NCBI GenBank assembly: GCA_964502735.1
Contig: CAZCYD010000023.1
Coordinates: forward strand, 1 to 39,796
Length of the DNA stretch: 39,796 bases
Direction: 5' to 3'
Origin: JACKAN01 sp964502735
Lineage (GTDB): Bacteria; Bdellovibrionota; Bdellovibrionia; Bdellovibrionales; UBA1609
How positions within the stretch are numbered: the first letter of the stretch is position 1; the number at the start of each line of letters is the position of its first letter. Under the pieces are notes generated by a model. It made no database searches, had not been told where the DNA came from, and saw only the letters and a program-made list of their open reading frames with translations. A program made the position numbers and the translations under genes. This document shows, in pieces, positions 1 through 8,521 of the stretch.

Positions 1-1231
1 AACTTATATAAGTGCCTTTGCTCTTGCTTATGGTTTTTCTGAACGCTTTGCCGGTTTAGTTTCTGTTTTGCCAATTGGTTTAGCTTCAATCGTTCAACTC
101 ATCAGTGGTCGATTTTTGATCTTCTTTAAATCTCGACGTGGTTTTATAGTTACCTGCGCAATATTACAGGCCATAAGTTTATTGCTATTAGTATTTAGAG
201 CCCCCTTTCCGAATGGAGCACAGGAGGGTTTATTAGTCATTCTTTTTTCTTATTGGCTTTTTGGCTTGTCAGCTGGGCCGGTATGGAACGCCTGGATAGT
301 GGCCTTAGTTCCTACAGAGAGTAGACTTCGTTTTTTTTCAACTAGAGGAAAAGTTCATGAGTTATCTTTGCTTGTGGGCGTTTTACTAGGAGGAGGGCTT
401 CTATATATAACTGAAGGTTCATTGCGCACGTTTATGATATTATTCTTTTTTGCCGGTATTTTTCGTTTAATCTCCGCATACGCGCTCTTTCAGCACCCTG
501 ATGAGAGTCAATTGGTCTTGTACAAATCTTCTTATGATTTTGGTAATTTCCTTAAGTGGTTAAAAAGTAAAAAGGTAATGGGGATTTTATTCTTTTTGGG
601 GCTTTTTAACTTTGGAGTTTCTATCGGGTCACCTTATTTTTCTCCATTTCTTTTAAAGAAACTGGAGATATCTTACTCCTTTTATATGCTGATATTGGCC
701 ATTCCTTTATTAAGTCGGGCCTTCTCTTATTCCTTTCATGAAAAATCTGTTCAGAAGTGGGGAATTAAATCCACTCTGTTTTTTTGTTCAGTGATTATTG
801 CTCTTATGCCAATATTTTGGGCTCGCTATCCATCACTATACGTGATTATTTTTTTGCAAATCCTGGCAGGATGGGCTTGGGCAGGTTTTGAATATTGTAT
901 TTTACTTAGCCAGATAGAAGACTTTGATCAACAGGAAAGATCCAGAGTGTTAATTTGGTCTAATTTTATCGTGGGAGTATGCAATATATTTGGCGTCTTG
1001 ATTGGATCTAGCTTTTTAAGTCGTTATCCTGACTTTGATAGCTATATATCACTATTTACCCTGTCTTCGTTTTTTAGGTTTTTACCCTTAGTCATTCTGC
1101 TGACAGTCAGATGGAGTACAGTTCTTCATGCAAGAAAAATCATGGTAAGAGTTTTGGGAATTTTACCTAATAGAGGGGCCATTTCTAGACCTATTCTCTA
1201 TCTGGATGATAAAGATAAAAATGAAAAGTAA
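1..1231 (+). CDS. MFS transporter, 5' end outside window (partial)
   Basis: The reading frame is open from base 2 to the TAA at 1229-1231, so the gene starts before the window and the TTG at 68 is only an internal codon. The visible protein (about 409 residues) is almost entirely hydrophobic helices joined by short basic loops, which is the architecture of a major facilitator superfamily carrier; roughly ten to eleven membrane segments can be counted. Short loops such as STRGKVHE and the FNFGVSIGSPYFSPFLLKKL segment resemble MFS proteins of unknown substrate. It would act in the inner membrane. The end is a short charged tail rich in D and K. It runs into the RMD1-type gene 68 bases downstream on the same strand, so the two may be co-transcribed. 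Substrate cannot be told from sequence. Confidence 0.75.
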   Translation, partial: TYISAFALAYGFSERFAGLVSVLPIGLASIVQLISGRFLIFFKSRRGFIVTCAILQAISLLLLVFRAPFPNGAQEGLLVILFSYWLFGLSAGPVWNAWIVALVPTESRLRFFSTRGKVHELSLLVGVLLGGGLLYITEGSLRTFMILFFFAGIFRLISAYALFQHPDESQLVLYKSSYDFGNFLKWLKSKKVMGILFFLGLFNFGVSIGSPYFSPFLLKKLEISYSFYMLILAIPLLSRAFSYSFHEKSVQKWGIKSTLFFCSVIIALMPIFWARYPSLYVIIFLQILAGWAWAGFEYCILLSQIEDFDQQERSRVLIWSNFIVGVCNIFGVLIGSSFLSRYPDFDSYISLFTLSSFFRFLPLVILLTVRWSTVLHARKIMVRVLGILPNRGAISRPILYLDDKDKNEK

Positions 1232-1299
1232 ATATTGACATTCTTAAGTCAGGGTAGAAACTGGTGGACCACTAGTTGAAATCGAGAGGTTATAGGTTC

Positions 1300-2421
1300 A
1301 TGAAAAGTGCGCAGCCTTTTATTGGAAATATAATTGTTTATAGACTCTTTGATATAGGTCATGAGATTGACCTAAAGAAGGTCCAGGGGCTACTTAATAG
1401 CGTTGGCCAGTCTGAGGAGTTCAGGTTGCGTAGAGGAGTGAGATCTGTTGTGATCGTAGAAGCTCCCTTAACCCTCAATTTAGACAATATTGAACTTCGA
1501 GTTGGCGAAAGAGTTTTTAATTCAGCTGTTGTAGCTAAACTATGGAACTTTTGCGCCTTATCTTTGTCATTTAGAATTGAGATTAAAGATCCTATGTCTG
1601 ATGATGAACTTCTTCGCTTGTCGGCGGCGCTCACGGAAAGTCCAGAAATTGATGAAATCGCGAAAAACAAAGCCCTTTCATTAATAGACTTACTCAGGCC
1701 TGCAATAAAAAACCCAAAGTTATGGGGGCAAAACGAAGAGTATCTGGTTTACATAGATCAGAGGTTTCCTGTTTCCGAACAACACATCCATAACCTTATG
1801 GAGGGAGACTTTTTGTATCAACTGTTATCCTCAGAGTTTAGATGCGCCTTAAGTGAACAGATAAAAGATGTTGTTCGCAATAATAAACTTCAGTACAGCA
1901 ATCAAGATATTGTGGTTCTTGACTGGGATAGTGCCTATATTGTTTCGGAAGGGGATTCTTTAGATATTGCTGATGTCATAGAGTTTGCAAATGTTCAGTT
2001 GTTAGAGCTTAGATATTACGATGATCTCCTAGATAGAAAACTGTCAACTCTGTACAGAGAAGTTATGACAGCCAATCAGAGTATTTTTAATAAAAAATTC
2101 AAAAAAATGAATGATGAAGCGGCTCAAATCTTCTTGGAAACAAGCGAAGTTATAGAAAGAATAGACAATTCTTTTAAAGTGGTAGGAGATCTATTTTACG
2201 CTCGAATCTTTAGATCTGCTTTAGAAAGATTTAAAGTGAAAGAATGGAAGTCCAATGTTGACCAAAAATTGAAAAACTTATTGGATGTAAGCCAATTAAA
2301 TAACAACGAAATCCAAAGCAACAGGAGCCACTTTCTAGAATTAATCATTATTATCTTGATTGCAATTGAAGTGGTTCCATTTTTATACAATTTACTTCTT
2401 AGTTTTTTTCAAAACGTCTAA
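1300..2421 (+). CDS. RMD1/DUF155 family membrane protein
   Basis: A 373-residue protein when started at ATG 1300, which follows GAGAGG (1284-1289) at ten bases; an in-frame TTG at 1276 would add eight residues but has no better ribosome site. The soluble N-terminal region is alpha/beta-like. The C-terminal half is helical and charged, and the protein ends in one hydrophobic helix (about residues 345-368, LELIIIILIAIEVVPFLY). An acidic/helical body followed by a single C-terminal membrane anchor of the type LE-III-L-IEV is the hallmark of the RMD1/DUF155 family, known from yeast mitochondria and many bacteria. The bacterial role is not established. Its last 23 bases overlap the 3' end of the convergent ATP-grasp ligase gene. 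Family call is from overall pattern, not a search. Confidence 0.65.
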   Translation: MKSAQPFIGNIIVYRLFDIGHEIDLKKVQGLLNSVGQSEEFRLRRGVRSVVIVEAPLTLNLDNIELRVGERVFNSAVVAKLWNFCALSLSFRIEIKDPMSDDELLRLSAALTESPEIDEIAKNKALSLIDLLRPAIKNPKLWGQNEEYLVYIDQRFPVSEQHIHNLMEGDFLYQLLSSEFRCALSEQIKDVVRNNKLQYSNQDIVVLDWDSAYIVSEGDSLDIADVIEFANVQLLELRYYDDLLDRKLSTLYREVMTANQSIFNKKFKKMNDEAAQIFLETSEVIERIDNSFKVVGDLFYARIFRSALERFKVKEWKSNVDQKLKNLLDVSQLNNNEIQSNRSHFLELIIIILIAIEVVPFLYNLLLSFFQNV

Positions 2422-3862
2422 AAAACTCTTCCATAATTCGAGAGTAGAGGTCATCGCCAAGGTAAGCATCTTCGACTTTTTCATCAATATTGGGGTTGTC
2501 ATTGATTTCAATAACATAGACTTGCCCATTTTTTTCTTTTAAATCTACTCCGTAAAGGCCGTCGCCAATGAGTTGGGTGGCCTTAAGAGCTGTGGAGATC
2601 ACGGTTTTGGGTGTTGCCCGAATAGATAAGGCTTCAAAATCACCAGAAATAACTTTGTTATTTTTATCTCGATTGTAGATTTGCCAATGGTTTTTCGACA
2701 TCATATATCGGCAAGAGAAAAGAGGTTTCTTATTTAGAACACCCACGCGCCAATCAAAATCTGTATACATATACTCCTGTGCCAAAATAATTTCAGACTT
2801 ATCAAATAGCTTTTCTGTGTATATAGAAAATTCTTCTTTATTATTGACCTTGTAAATTCCGGAGGAAAATGATCCATCGGGTATTTTTAATATTATTGGG
2901 AAGTCTAAAGTTTTATTTTCAATAAACCGTTGAGCATTGTCTTCATTAAGAAGATGAGTTTCTGGAGTTTTGATTTTTGCAGAGCGCAGCAATTCATGTA
3001 AATAGACTTTATTTCCACATCTGAGAATAGAGGCTGGAGAGTCAATAACGATCAGACCTTCACTTTCGGCCTTTCGCGAAAACGTATAGGTGTAGTGGTT
3101 TATAGCCGTTGTTTCGCGAATGAATAACCCATCGTATTCACCAATGTGTGACAGGTCCTCCTTGGTAATGAGTTGGGCATCAATGTTGTATTCTTTGGCA
3201 GCTTTTATGAGTTTTTTTAGAGCCCCTCTGTTTGAAGGAGGAAGAACTTCTTCAGGATTGTGGAGTATAGCAAGATCATAGCGATAGGTTTTTTTTGAAC
3301 GAGGTTTTCTCCAAACCTTTTCGTCGTATTTTTCAAGAGCCTTCGCAAATTCATCTTCATTTTTTCCTTCTAAAAGGTGAATGTACCCTGGGCGGATACT
3401 GGCGATACGCCAATTGTCTTTTTTAGAAAATTTAACTTGCAGAATAGGGAAGGGGAAGTTTTCAAATAGCTTCCAACCCAGATCTGAAAACTCTGGGTGT
3501 GGAGTGGTGCCAAAGTTAACAAAAAGTATTTTTTCTTCCTTATTTTCTATTTCTTGTTTGGTAAATGCCTTTTGTATTTTCTCACTAAAATCGTCCAATT
3601 GAAGTCCATAGATAGCCTTTTGTCTGAGGTCGTTTATAGATTTTACGCTGGGTATAACTTTGTGCCCCCTGGCTTCAGCCAGTAAAGAAGTGTAATAACC
3701 CTTTGAAAGATAGCTATAACTCCGACAGAGGTTTATGACCTTTGTATTTTTGTGGTCAATGGGACCTAGCTCAGCGTATTCCTCAAATGTTATAACATTG
3801 GAACTCGGATAATAGGGTTCCCAGTCTTTTTTGCGATCAACAACTACGTAGACTATTGGCAT
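2399..3862 (-). CDS. RimK-like ATP-grasp ligase with N-terminal RLAN-type domain
   Basis: A 487-residue protein. ATG 3862 is preferred over an upstream TTG at 3883 because MPIVYVVVDRKKDWEPYY is the usual family start and ATAAGG lies nine bases upstream. The N-terminal half (to about residue 200) matches the domain found before the ligase in long RimK-like proteins. The C-terminal half is the ATP-grasp fold: the DFPIILKIPDGSFSSGIYKV nucleotide loop, the AQEYMYTDFDWRVGVL strand, and the metal-binding EINDNPN near residues 452-458. Family members join an amino acid, often glutamate, to a carboxylate of a protein or small molecule using ATP. It is divergent from a GNAT acetyltransferase (56-base gap) and close to an aspartoacylase, which favours a small acylated amino acid or peptide as substrate. 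The exact substrate is inference. Confidence 0.85.
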   Translation of the reverse strand: MPIVYVVVDRKKDWEPYYPSSNVITFEEYAELGPIDHKNTKVINLCRSYSYLSKGYYTSLLAEARGHKVIPSVKSINDLRQKAIYGLQLDDFSEKIQKAFTKQEIENKEEKILFVNFGTTPHPEFSDLGWKLFENFPFPILQVKFSKKDNWRIASIRPGYIHLLEGKNEDEFAKALEKYDEKVWRKPRSKKTYRYDLAILHNPEEVLPPSNRGALKKLIKAAKEYNIDAQLITKEDLSHIGEYDGLFIRETTAINHYTYTFSRKAESEGLIVIDSPASILRCGNKVYLHELLRSAKIKTPETHLLNEDNAQRFIENKTLDFPIILKIPDGSFSSGIYKVNNKEEFSIYTEKLFDKSEIILAQEYMYTDFDWRVGVLNKKPLFSCRYMMSKNHWQIYNRDKNNKVISGDFEALSIRATPKTVISTALKATQLIGDGLYGVDLKEKNGQVYVIEINDNPNIDEKVEDAYLGDDLYSRIMEEFFRRFEKN

Positions 3863-3918
3863 AGATATCAGCCTTATCTGCAACTTGCTTTTTTTTAAGT
3901 CTGTTAGACAATAGCTAC

Positions 3919-4371
3919 ATGCGGTTACAATTTCGCAAGGCCAATGTCAACGACATATCAGCAATGGTTATTTTAGAAAACCAATGCTTTACCTCTGATA
4001 AGTTATCTCGGGACAGTTTTCGCTACTTCATTAAATCTGGCAAGTCCGATTTAATTGTGGCGCTCTCTGCCAAAAACCTTATGGTGGGTTACTTTCTGAT
4101 TCTCTACAGAAAAAATGGGAGGGCTGGTCGGTTGTATTCAATTGCGATTCATCCCAATTTTCAGGGTAGGGGGTTGGGATTTACTTTCTTTAAGGAAATA
4201 GAGAAAAGAATAAGGATCAGAGGGCTTGGAGAAGTCGTGTTAGAGGTCCGTCCAGATAACAAAGTGGCTCAAGGTTTGTATTTAAAGATGGGATTTGTTC
4301 AAATTGCAGAGCTACCTAATTTTTATGAAGACCAATCAAAAGCATTGCGTTTTAGAAAAGTCTATTTTTAG
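3919..4371 (+). CDS. GNAT family N-acetyltransferase
   Basis: A 150-residue single-domain acetyltransferase. The acetyl-CoA pyrophosphate loop is clear at residues 82-87 (QGRGLG, the Q/R-x-x-G-x-G/A motif) after the strand RLYSIAIHPNF, and the C-terminal LEVRPDNKVAQGLYLKMGF is the usual RimI-like segment. The cytosolic enzyme would move acetyl from acetyl-CoA to an amine; whether the acceptor is a ribosomal protein N-terminus or a free amino acid cannot be read from sequence. The gene is transcribed away from the RimK-like ligase and faces the aspartoacylase gene, so all three sit within 2.9 kb. No good ribosome site precedes ATG 3919. A dispersed repeat copy follows the stop codon. Confidence 0.9.
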   Translation: MRLQFRKANVNDISAMVILENQCFTSDKLSRDSFRYFIKSGKSDLIVALSAKNLMVGYFLILYRKNGRAGRLYSIAIHPNFQGRGLGFTFFKEIEKRIRIRGLGEVVLEVRPDNKVAQGLYLKMGFVQIAELPNFYEDQSKALRFRKVYF

Positions 4372-4378
4372 GAAAATT

Positions 4379-4405
4379 TGATGCATTTTATCCGTGGATT
4401 TGGGT
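4379..4405. repeat. dispersed intergenic repeat, copy 1
   Basis: TTGATGCATTTTATCCGTGG followed by ATTTGGGT closely matches sequences at 11627-11655 and 18828-18856. It lies between the stop codons of the GNAT gene and the convergent aspartoacylase gene. No second arm is present here, so it does not form the hairpin seen in copy 2. Confidence 0.7.
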
Positions 4406-4440
4406 AAGAGGTGAGAAAGTTGTTTTTGACATTTAAACTC

Positions 4441-5295
4441 TTAGAACTTTCGGGAGATCATTTTTGTAAGCAGAAAGGCAATATTTTTATCTAAGTATGC
4501 GGATTCATTTATAAAAACAGGATAGCTGTCTTCGGATTCGGAATTAAACAGGGGCTCTCCATTCATTTGTTGGAATATGGCCTCCCTAGGCTTTAGGCAT
4601 TGATAGTCTTTACCAATAAGGTTGGGATGAACGACAGTGCTTATGAGATGGTTTTCTAGATCAGGAAAGTGAATGGTTTTATACTCTTGATATCCCTTGA
4701 GGGTTACGGGGCTTGTTAGAGCTTTGTGTTCTAGTTGATGTATGATGTTTAAAATGGTCAGAACTAGATTTTCAGTTATTTTTATAATTTTAGCGTCAAA
4801 TACATTCTGAGGTACGGGGCCAACTTCAACAATAAGACCATGAGGGGCTATGGAGTCGACAAAAACACAACTTTCATCAAAATCACTATTGAATAGAACG
4901 TGAATATTGTTTTCTTTTTGTAGTTCAGCAAGAACGTAAGCGGTAAACCTGTCATTTTTTGAAAGTACACAGGTAGCCCCCATGTTTGATGTTGTTGTGT
5001 GGAGATCAATCAAAAAAAAAGGTAAGCCTTGAGCCCATTCTTCGATGTCTTTTTTTATTTCATTTGCTCTTTGTGTTTCGTAGTGAGTACAGGCTGCTGA
5101 ACTCGTGTTATTAAAACTTCTATTGAGATCAGAGTCCAGATAACGTTTGTTCTCTTTTAGTGCAATAGGGTTGCCTATACACAATTTATACTCGTGGTAT
5201 GGGGGCAGCCATTCGGTGTGAGATTGCCATTTATTTACTAAATAAGCTCCAGTTTTTTCATTGCCGTGGGTGCCCCCTACAATTGCGATCTTCAT
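4441..5295 (-). CDS. aspartoacylase (N-acyl amino acid deacylase, AspA type)
   Basis: A 284-residue zinc hydrolase. The zinc ligands are seen as H10 and E13 in GGTHGNEKTG and H99 in DLHTTTSNMG. Substrate-binding DLNRSF includes R59. The catalytic glutamate is E157 in GLIVEVGPVPQ, and a conserved tyrosine lies in YPVFINESAYLDK near the C-terminus. These motifs follow vertebrate aspartoacylase (DLHNTTSNMG, DLNR, VFINEAAY) much more closely than succinylglutamate desuccinylase. Known members split N-acetylaspartate, or other N-acyl amino acids, into acetate and the amino acid. AAGGA lies upstream of ATG 5295. It follows the PPC-domain gene by 53 bases on the same strand, probably one transcript. 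Enzyme class is firm; N-acetylaspartate as substrate is an inference from the motif match. Confidence 0.88.
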   Translation of the reverse strand: MKIAIVGGTHGNEKTGAYLVNKWQSHTEWLPPYHEYKLCIGNPIALKENKRYLDSDLNRSFNNTSSAACTHYETQRANEIKKDIEEWAQGLPFFLIDLHTTTSNMGATCVLSKNDRFTAYVLAELQKENNIHVLFNSDFDESCVFVDSIAPHGLIVEVGPVPQNVFDAKIIKITENLVLTILNIIHQLEHKALTSPVTLKGYQEYKTIHFPDLENHLISTVVHPNLIGKDYQCLKPREAIFQQMNGEPLFNSESEDSYPVFINESAYLDKNIAFLLTKMISRKF

Positions 5296-5348
5296 ACTCT
5301 GTCCTTTAGTTAAATAGGCCTTGGTAAGAAATCATTATCTTTTAATTC

Positions 5349-5777
5349 TTAAAACTTACAAATAAGATCTAGCCCAATTTTTTCAGAATACTCTCGAATA
5401 GGTAATATCCCCAGGGGATGAATGTAGATTTCGACTGTAACAGAGACTTCTGCCTCAAATAGATGGCCACCAAACTGTTGAAAATTGTGATCTCCAAGTC
5501 CAACATGGATGTGGGGAAGAATTTTCTCGCCCCGCTTGGCAAAGCTTCCAGTCAGAGAAATCAGTTCATAATCTTCAGCATTAAAGAGTTTGCGGTAATA
5601 ATCTTTTTTATTGAGATCATAAGCTCCCAATTCGACATTGGTTATGGCTCCAATACCAGAAATATGGCCGCCAAGCAGGACCTTATTGTTGGCAAACTCC
5701 GTGAGCCCGGCCATTAACTTTTCGCCCCGTTCAAAAATAAGCATGTGCTGTTCGCCACGACCTTCAATTACAAGCAT
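5349..5777 (-). CDS. PPC/DUF296 domain protein
   Basis: A 142-residue protein consisting of one PPC (plants and prokaryotes conserved, DUF296) domain. The family features are visible: a G-H-I-S-G-I-G-A turn early on, then PHIHVGLGD with two histidines, then FGGHLFEAEV. In known structures these small proteins form trimers, and the histidines can bind a metal. Some members are described as DNA-binding, but the bacterial function is unclear. ATG 5777 is chosen over an in-frame TTG at 5783; neither has a clear ribosome site. It probably heads a two-gene unit with the aspartoacylase. Its start region is divergent from the FIST gene at 5944. Confidence 0.85.
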   Translation of the reverse strand: MLVIEGRGEQHMLIFERGEKLMAGLTEFANNKVLLGGHISGIGAITNVELGAYDLNKKDYYRKLFNAEDYELISLTGSFAKRGEKILPHIHVGLGDHNFQQFGGHLFEAEVSVTVEIYIHPLGILPIREYSEKIGLDLICKF

Positions 5778-5943
5778 GGGCAAGAATTTATTACAAGTTT
5801 GGTTATATGTCTACTCTCAAAGAGGCTTATATTGAAACAAAACTGACTCAAATCCAGAGGAAAGTCGTGAAAAAATTTACGAAATCTTAAAGTTTGTTAC
5901 AATTAATAATGACGTTAATGGTAAAAAATTAGAAGGGGAATTT

Positions 5944-7077
5944 ATGGCTAAAACCATAAGGTTTGGCGGAAGTCAAAACTCTCATTTTGAGTCAGCATTG
6001 AGTGAGATGAAATTTCAGTTGATGCCAGCAGAGCAAGACTTCACCATTTTGTTTGTATCTGATTCCTACGAGAGGGAAAAGATTGGGAATTCAATAAAGA
6101 GCCAGTTTGGACCAAAAACTGTGGCCTGTACGACAGCTGGCGAAATCGGTGTGGGAGGTTATAGTTGTAATTCCATTACGGGTTTGGTGCTGTCTGCAAC
6201 AGATTTTGTATCTGATCTCATTACAATTGAAGATTTAAACTATCCATTAGATGAAAATTTAGCAAACATGAGAGGTCAGGTCTCTTTAATTATACAAGGC
6301 CACAGACAGCAAGTGCCAGGAAGTGAAAGCTTTGCAATAATCCTAACAGATGGCTTGTCGGCAAAGGAAGAGTACTTGATGGGGCAAATGAGTTATGTAC
6401 TGAACGATATACCCATAGTGGGTGGGTCTGCTGGTGATGGGTTAAAATTTAAAGAAACGGGAATTTACTCTGACGGGACTTTTAAAAGTATGAAGGCTGT
6501 TGTTGTAATAGTGAGTACATGCCGTCCCTTTTATATATTTAAATCACAGCATTTTAGCGAAAGCGATAAGAAAATGGTGATTACCGAATCGGACCCCTCA
6601 AATAGAATTGTTAAGGAGATTGATGGCGAGCCAGCAGCTTTGGCCTATGCCAAGCTTCTTGGGTTAGATGTATCAGAGCTAACCCCGTCTGTATTTTCTA
6701 AAAATCCAGTTTTGATTAATATTGGTAGTGAAAATTATATTAGAAGTATTCAGAAGGTTAATCCCGATAACAGTCTAACTTTTTACTGTGCAATTGAAGA
6801 TGGAATTGTATTAACTCTGGCAAAAAGAGATAGTTTTCTAACTAATCTGAAAAAATTGTGTGCGGATATCTACTCTAATATTGGGGAGCCAAGTGTTTGC
6901 TTAGGCTTTGAATGTATTTTGCGTCGATTGGAAGTTTTGGATATGGAGGAGACTGAAAGACTTGTTATTAATGATGTGTTAAAATCTAATAGTTTTGTTG
7001 GGTTTCATACATATGGTGAACAATTAAATGGAGTTCATATCAATCAGACCTTAACAGGAGTGGCAATAGGTGGATAG
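5944..7077 (+). CDS. FIST N/C domain sensor protein
   Basis: A 377-residue soluble protein with both halves of the FIST module. The N-terminal half contains ILFVSDSYEREKI and TVACTTAGEIGVGGY, then PIVGGSAGDG; the C-terminal half ends with CLGFECILRRLEVL and SFVGFHTYGEQLNGVHIN. FIST domains are described as small-ligand sensing modules of signal transduction proteins. No signal peptide or membrane helix is seen. AAGGGGAA precedes ATG 5944. The stop codon (TAG 7075-7077) overlaps the GTG start of the histidine kinase by eight bases, so the two are translationally coupled and the FIST protein is likely the sensor subunit for that kinase. The ligand is unknown. Confidence 0.88.
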   Translation: MAKTIRFGGSQNSHFESALSEMKFQLMPAEQDFTILFVSDSYEREKIGNSIKSQFGPKTVACTTAGEIGVGGYSCNSITGLVLSATDFVSDLITIEDLNYPLDENLANMRGQVSLIIQGHRQQVPGSESFAIILTDGLSAKEEYLMGQMSYVLNDIPIVGGSAGDGLKFKETGIYSDGTFKSMKAVVVIVSTCRPFYIFKSQHFSESDKKMVITESDPSNRIVKEIDGEPAALAYAKLLGLDVSELTPSVFSKNPVLINIGSENYIRSIQKVNPDNSLTFYCAIEDGIVLTLAKRDSFLTNLKKLCADIYSNIGEPSVCLGFECILRRLEVLDMEETERLVINDVLKSNSFVGFHTYGEQLNGVHINQTLTGVAIGG

Positions 7078-8347
7078 GAGCGAGGTTACTGAGGTTCTGG
7101 AACTTAAAGAGGAAATTGAAAGACTCAAGAAAATCAATATGTCTCTGATGTCTAGGGTAGAGAGGGGTATGGCCAAACAGAATTCGGCTTTTTCACTTTT
7201 TGAAAACAATATTTTGTTATCACAACAGGTAAAAGAGAGAACAAAAAAACTAGAGGAAATTTCTGCACAACTCGAGATTGAGAAAAATAAAATATCGAGT
7301 GTAATAGAGGCCCTGCCTGGAGCTATTTTGATTGTCAATAGAAAGCTAGAACTCGTAGAGTCTTTTGCTAGCGAAAATCCTAATAATTTTGTAGAATTGT
7401 ACAATCTGTTAATTGAAAAAAGTGATTTTTATGCTGAAGTCACATCTGCTATTGAACGATTGAATCAAGTTTCACGTTCTGCTGCCTTTGATTATTGGTA
7501 TGAGTCAGGTGACATCAGAAGATTTTATCAGTTTACAGTTACGAAAATCAATGAGCAGCACCGGATTCTCTACTTATTGGACAATACTAAAAAAGTCGAG
7601 CAAGATAAAGTTATTCAGATGCAAAGAGGGCAGATTATGCAGGCATCCAAGTTAACTTCTATGGGTGAAATGGCCGGTGGAATTGCGCATGAGATTAACA
7701 CTCCTTTGGGAATCATGGCCCTTTCTGTGGCACAAGTGATAAGAAACTTAGAATCATCTCCGGTAAAAATTGATGAGTCTAGGACCTATTTGGTGAAGAT
7801 TTCTAAAACAGTTGAGAGAATTTCAAAAATTGTCAAAGGCTTGCGCCAAATATCTAGAGATGGCACACATGAAAATGAAGAGATTTTTCTTGTCAGTGAA
7901 TTAGTTAATGATGTGCTGGATTTGTGCGGAGAAAGATTTCGTGCTCAAGGCGTGAAAATGACAGTGGATATTTCTTCAGATAAATATATTAAAGCCAAAA
8001 AAGTTCAACTGTCGCAGGTGTTGCTGAATTTACTGAGTAATGGACTTTATGCTGCAAAAATGTGTGGTGAGCAGGGTTGGGTGAAAATTATTTGTGAGCC
8101 AAATGAAAAAAATGTTCGTTTAAGAATTGTCGACGCTGGTAGGGGAATAGACGAAAAAATTCTTGATAAAATATTTACCCCTTTCTTTACGACTAAAGAC
8201 ATTGGAGAAGGGACCGGTCTAGGTATGAGTATCTCCTCTAATATAATTAAAAGTCATCACAGTGAACTAAGATATGAAGTCTTTAATGGTCACACTTCAT
8301 TTTATTTTGATTTGCCATGCGAAAAAAATCTAGAGAATACCGCCTAG
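7070..8347 (+). CDS. soluble sensor histidine kinase
   Basis: A 425-residue kinase starting with GTG 7070, nine bases after AGGAG (7056-7060) inside the FIST gene. Residues 5-75 are a charged coiled coil, about 76-180 look PAS-like, then the phosphoacceptor box SMGEMAGGIAHEINTPL with H207, and the ATPase domain with LLNLLSNGLYAA (N box), DAGRGI (G1), FTPFFTTK (F box) and GEGTGLGMS (G2). No membrane segment is present, so the kinase is cytosolic and probably depends on the FIST protein for input. The segment KGLRQISRDG after the H box also occurs, in altered form, in the kinase at 26535-28175. The response regulator at 8522 is the likely partner. Confidence 0.92.
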   Translation: MDRSEVTEVLELKEEIERLKKINMSLMSRVERGMAKQNSAFSLFENNILLSQQVKERTKKLEEISAQLEIEKNKISSVIEALPGAILIVNRKLELVESFASENPNNFVELYNLLIEKSDFYAEVTSAIERLNQVSRSAAFDYWYESGDIRRFYQFTVTKINEQHRILYLLDNTKKVEQDKVIQMQRGQIMQASKLTSMGEMAGGIAHEINTPLGIMALSVAQVIRNLESSPVKIDESRTYLVKISKTVERISKIVKGLRQISRDGTHENEEIFLVSELVNDVLDLCGERFRAQGVKMTVDISSDKYIKAKKVQLSQVLLNLLSNGLYAAKMCGEQGWVKIICEPNEKNVRLRIVDAGRGIDEKILDKIFTPFFTTKDIGEGTGLGMSISSNIIKSHHSELRYEVFNGHTSFYFDLPCEKNLENTA

Positions 8348-8521
8348 TTTTTGTATGTACAGGAATTTTTTATGACAACAAAGGTTTTTAACAAGAGGTT
8401 TTAACGATCTCGAAGTGATACGTATTTTATTCCAAAATTTAATTCAATATTAACAATGGTGGGGTTGCATTTGTGATAGCATATTCTTTTAGGTAACTGC
8501 TTTTTAGAGGAAGTTGAACGT

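Noticed and set aside
5807..5890. 27-residue ATG frame before the FIST gene
   Set aside because: Too short to support from one sequence and without a ribosome site, although its lysine-rich product is not obviously random.
8465..8487. TTGCAT and TATTCT as a promoter for the response regulator
   Set aside because: The spacing of 11 bases is too short for a normal sigma-70 promoter.
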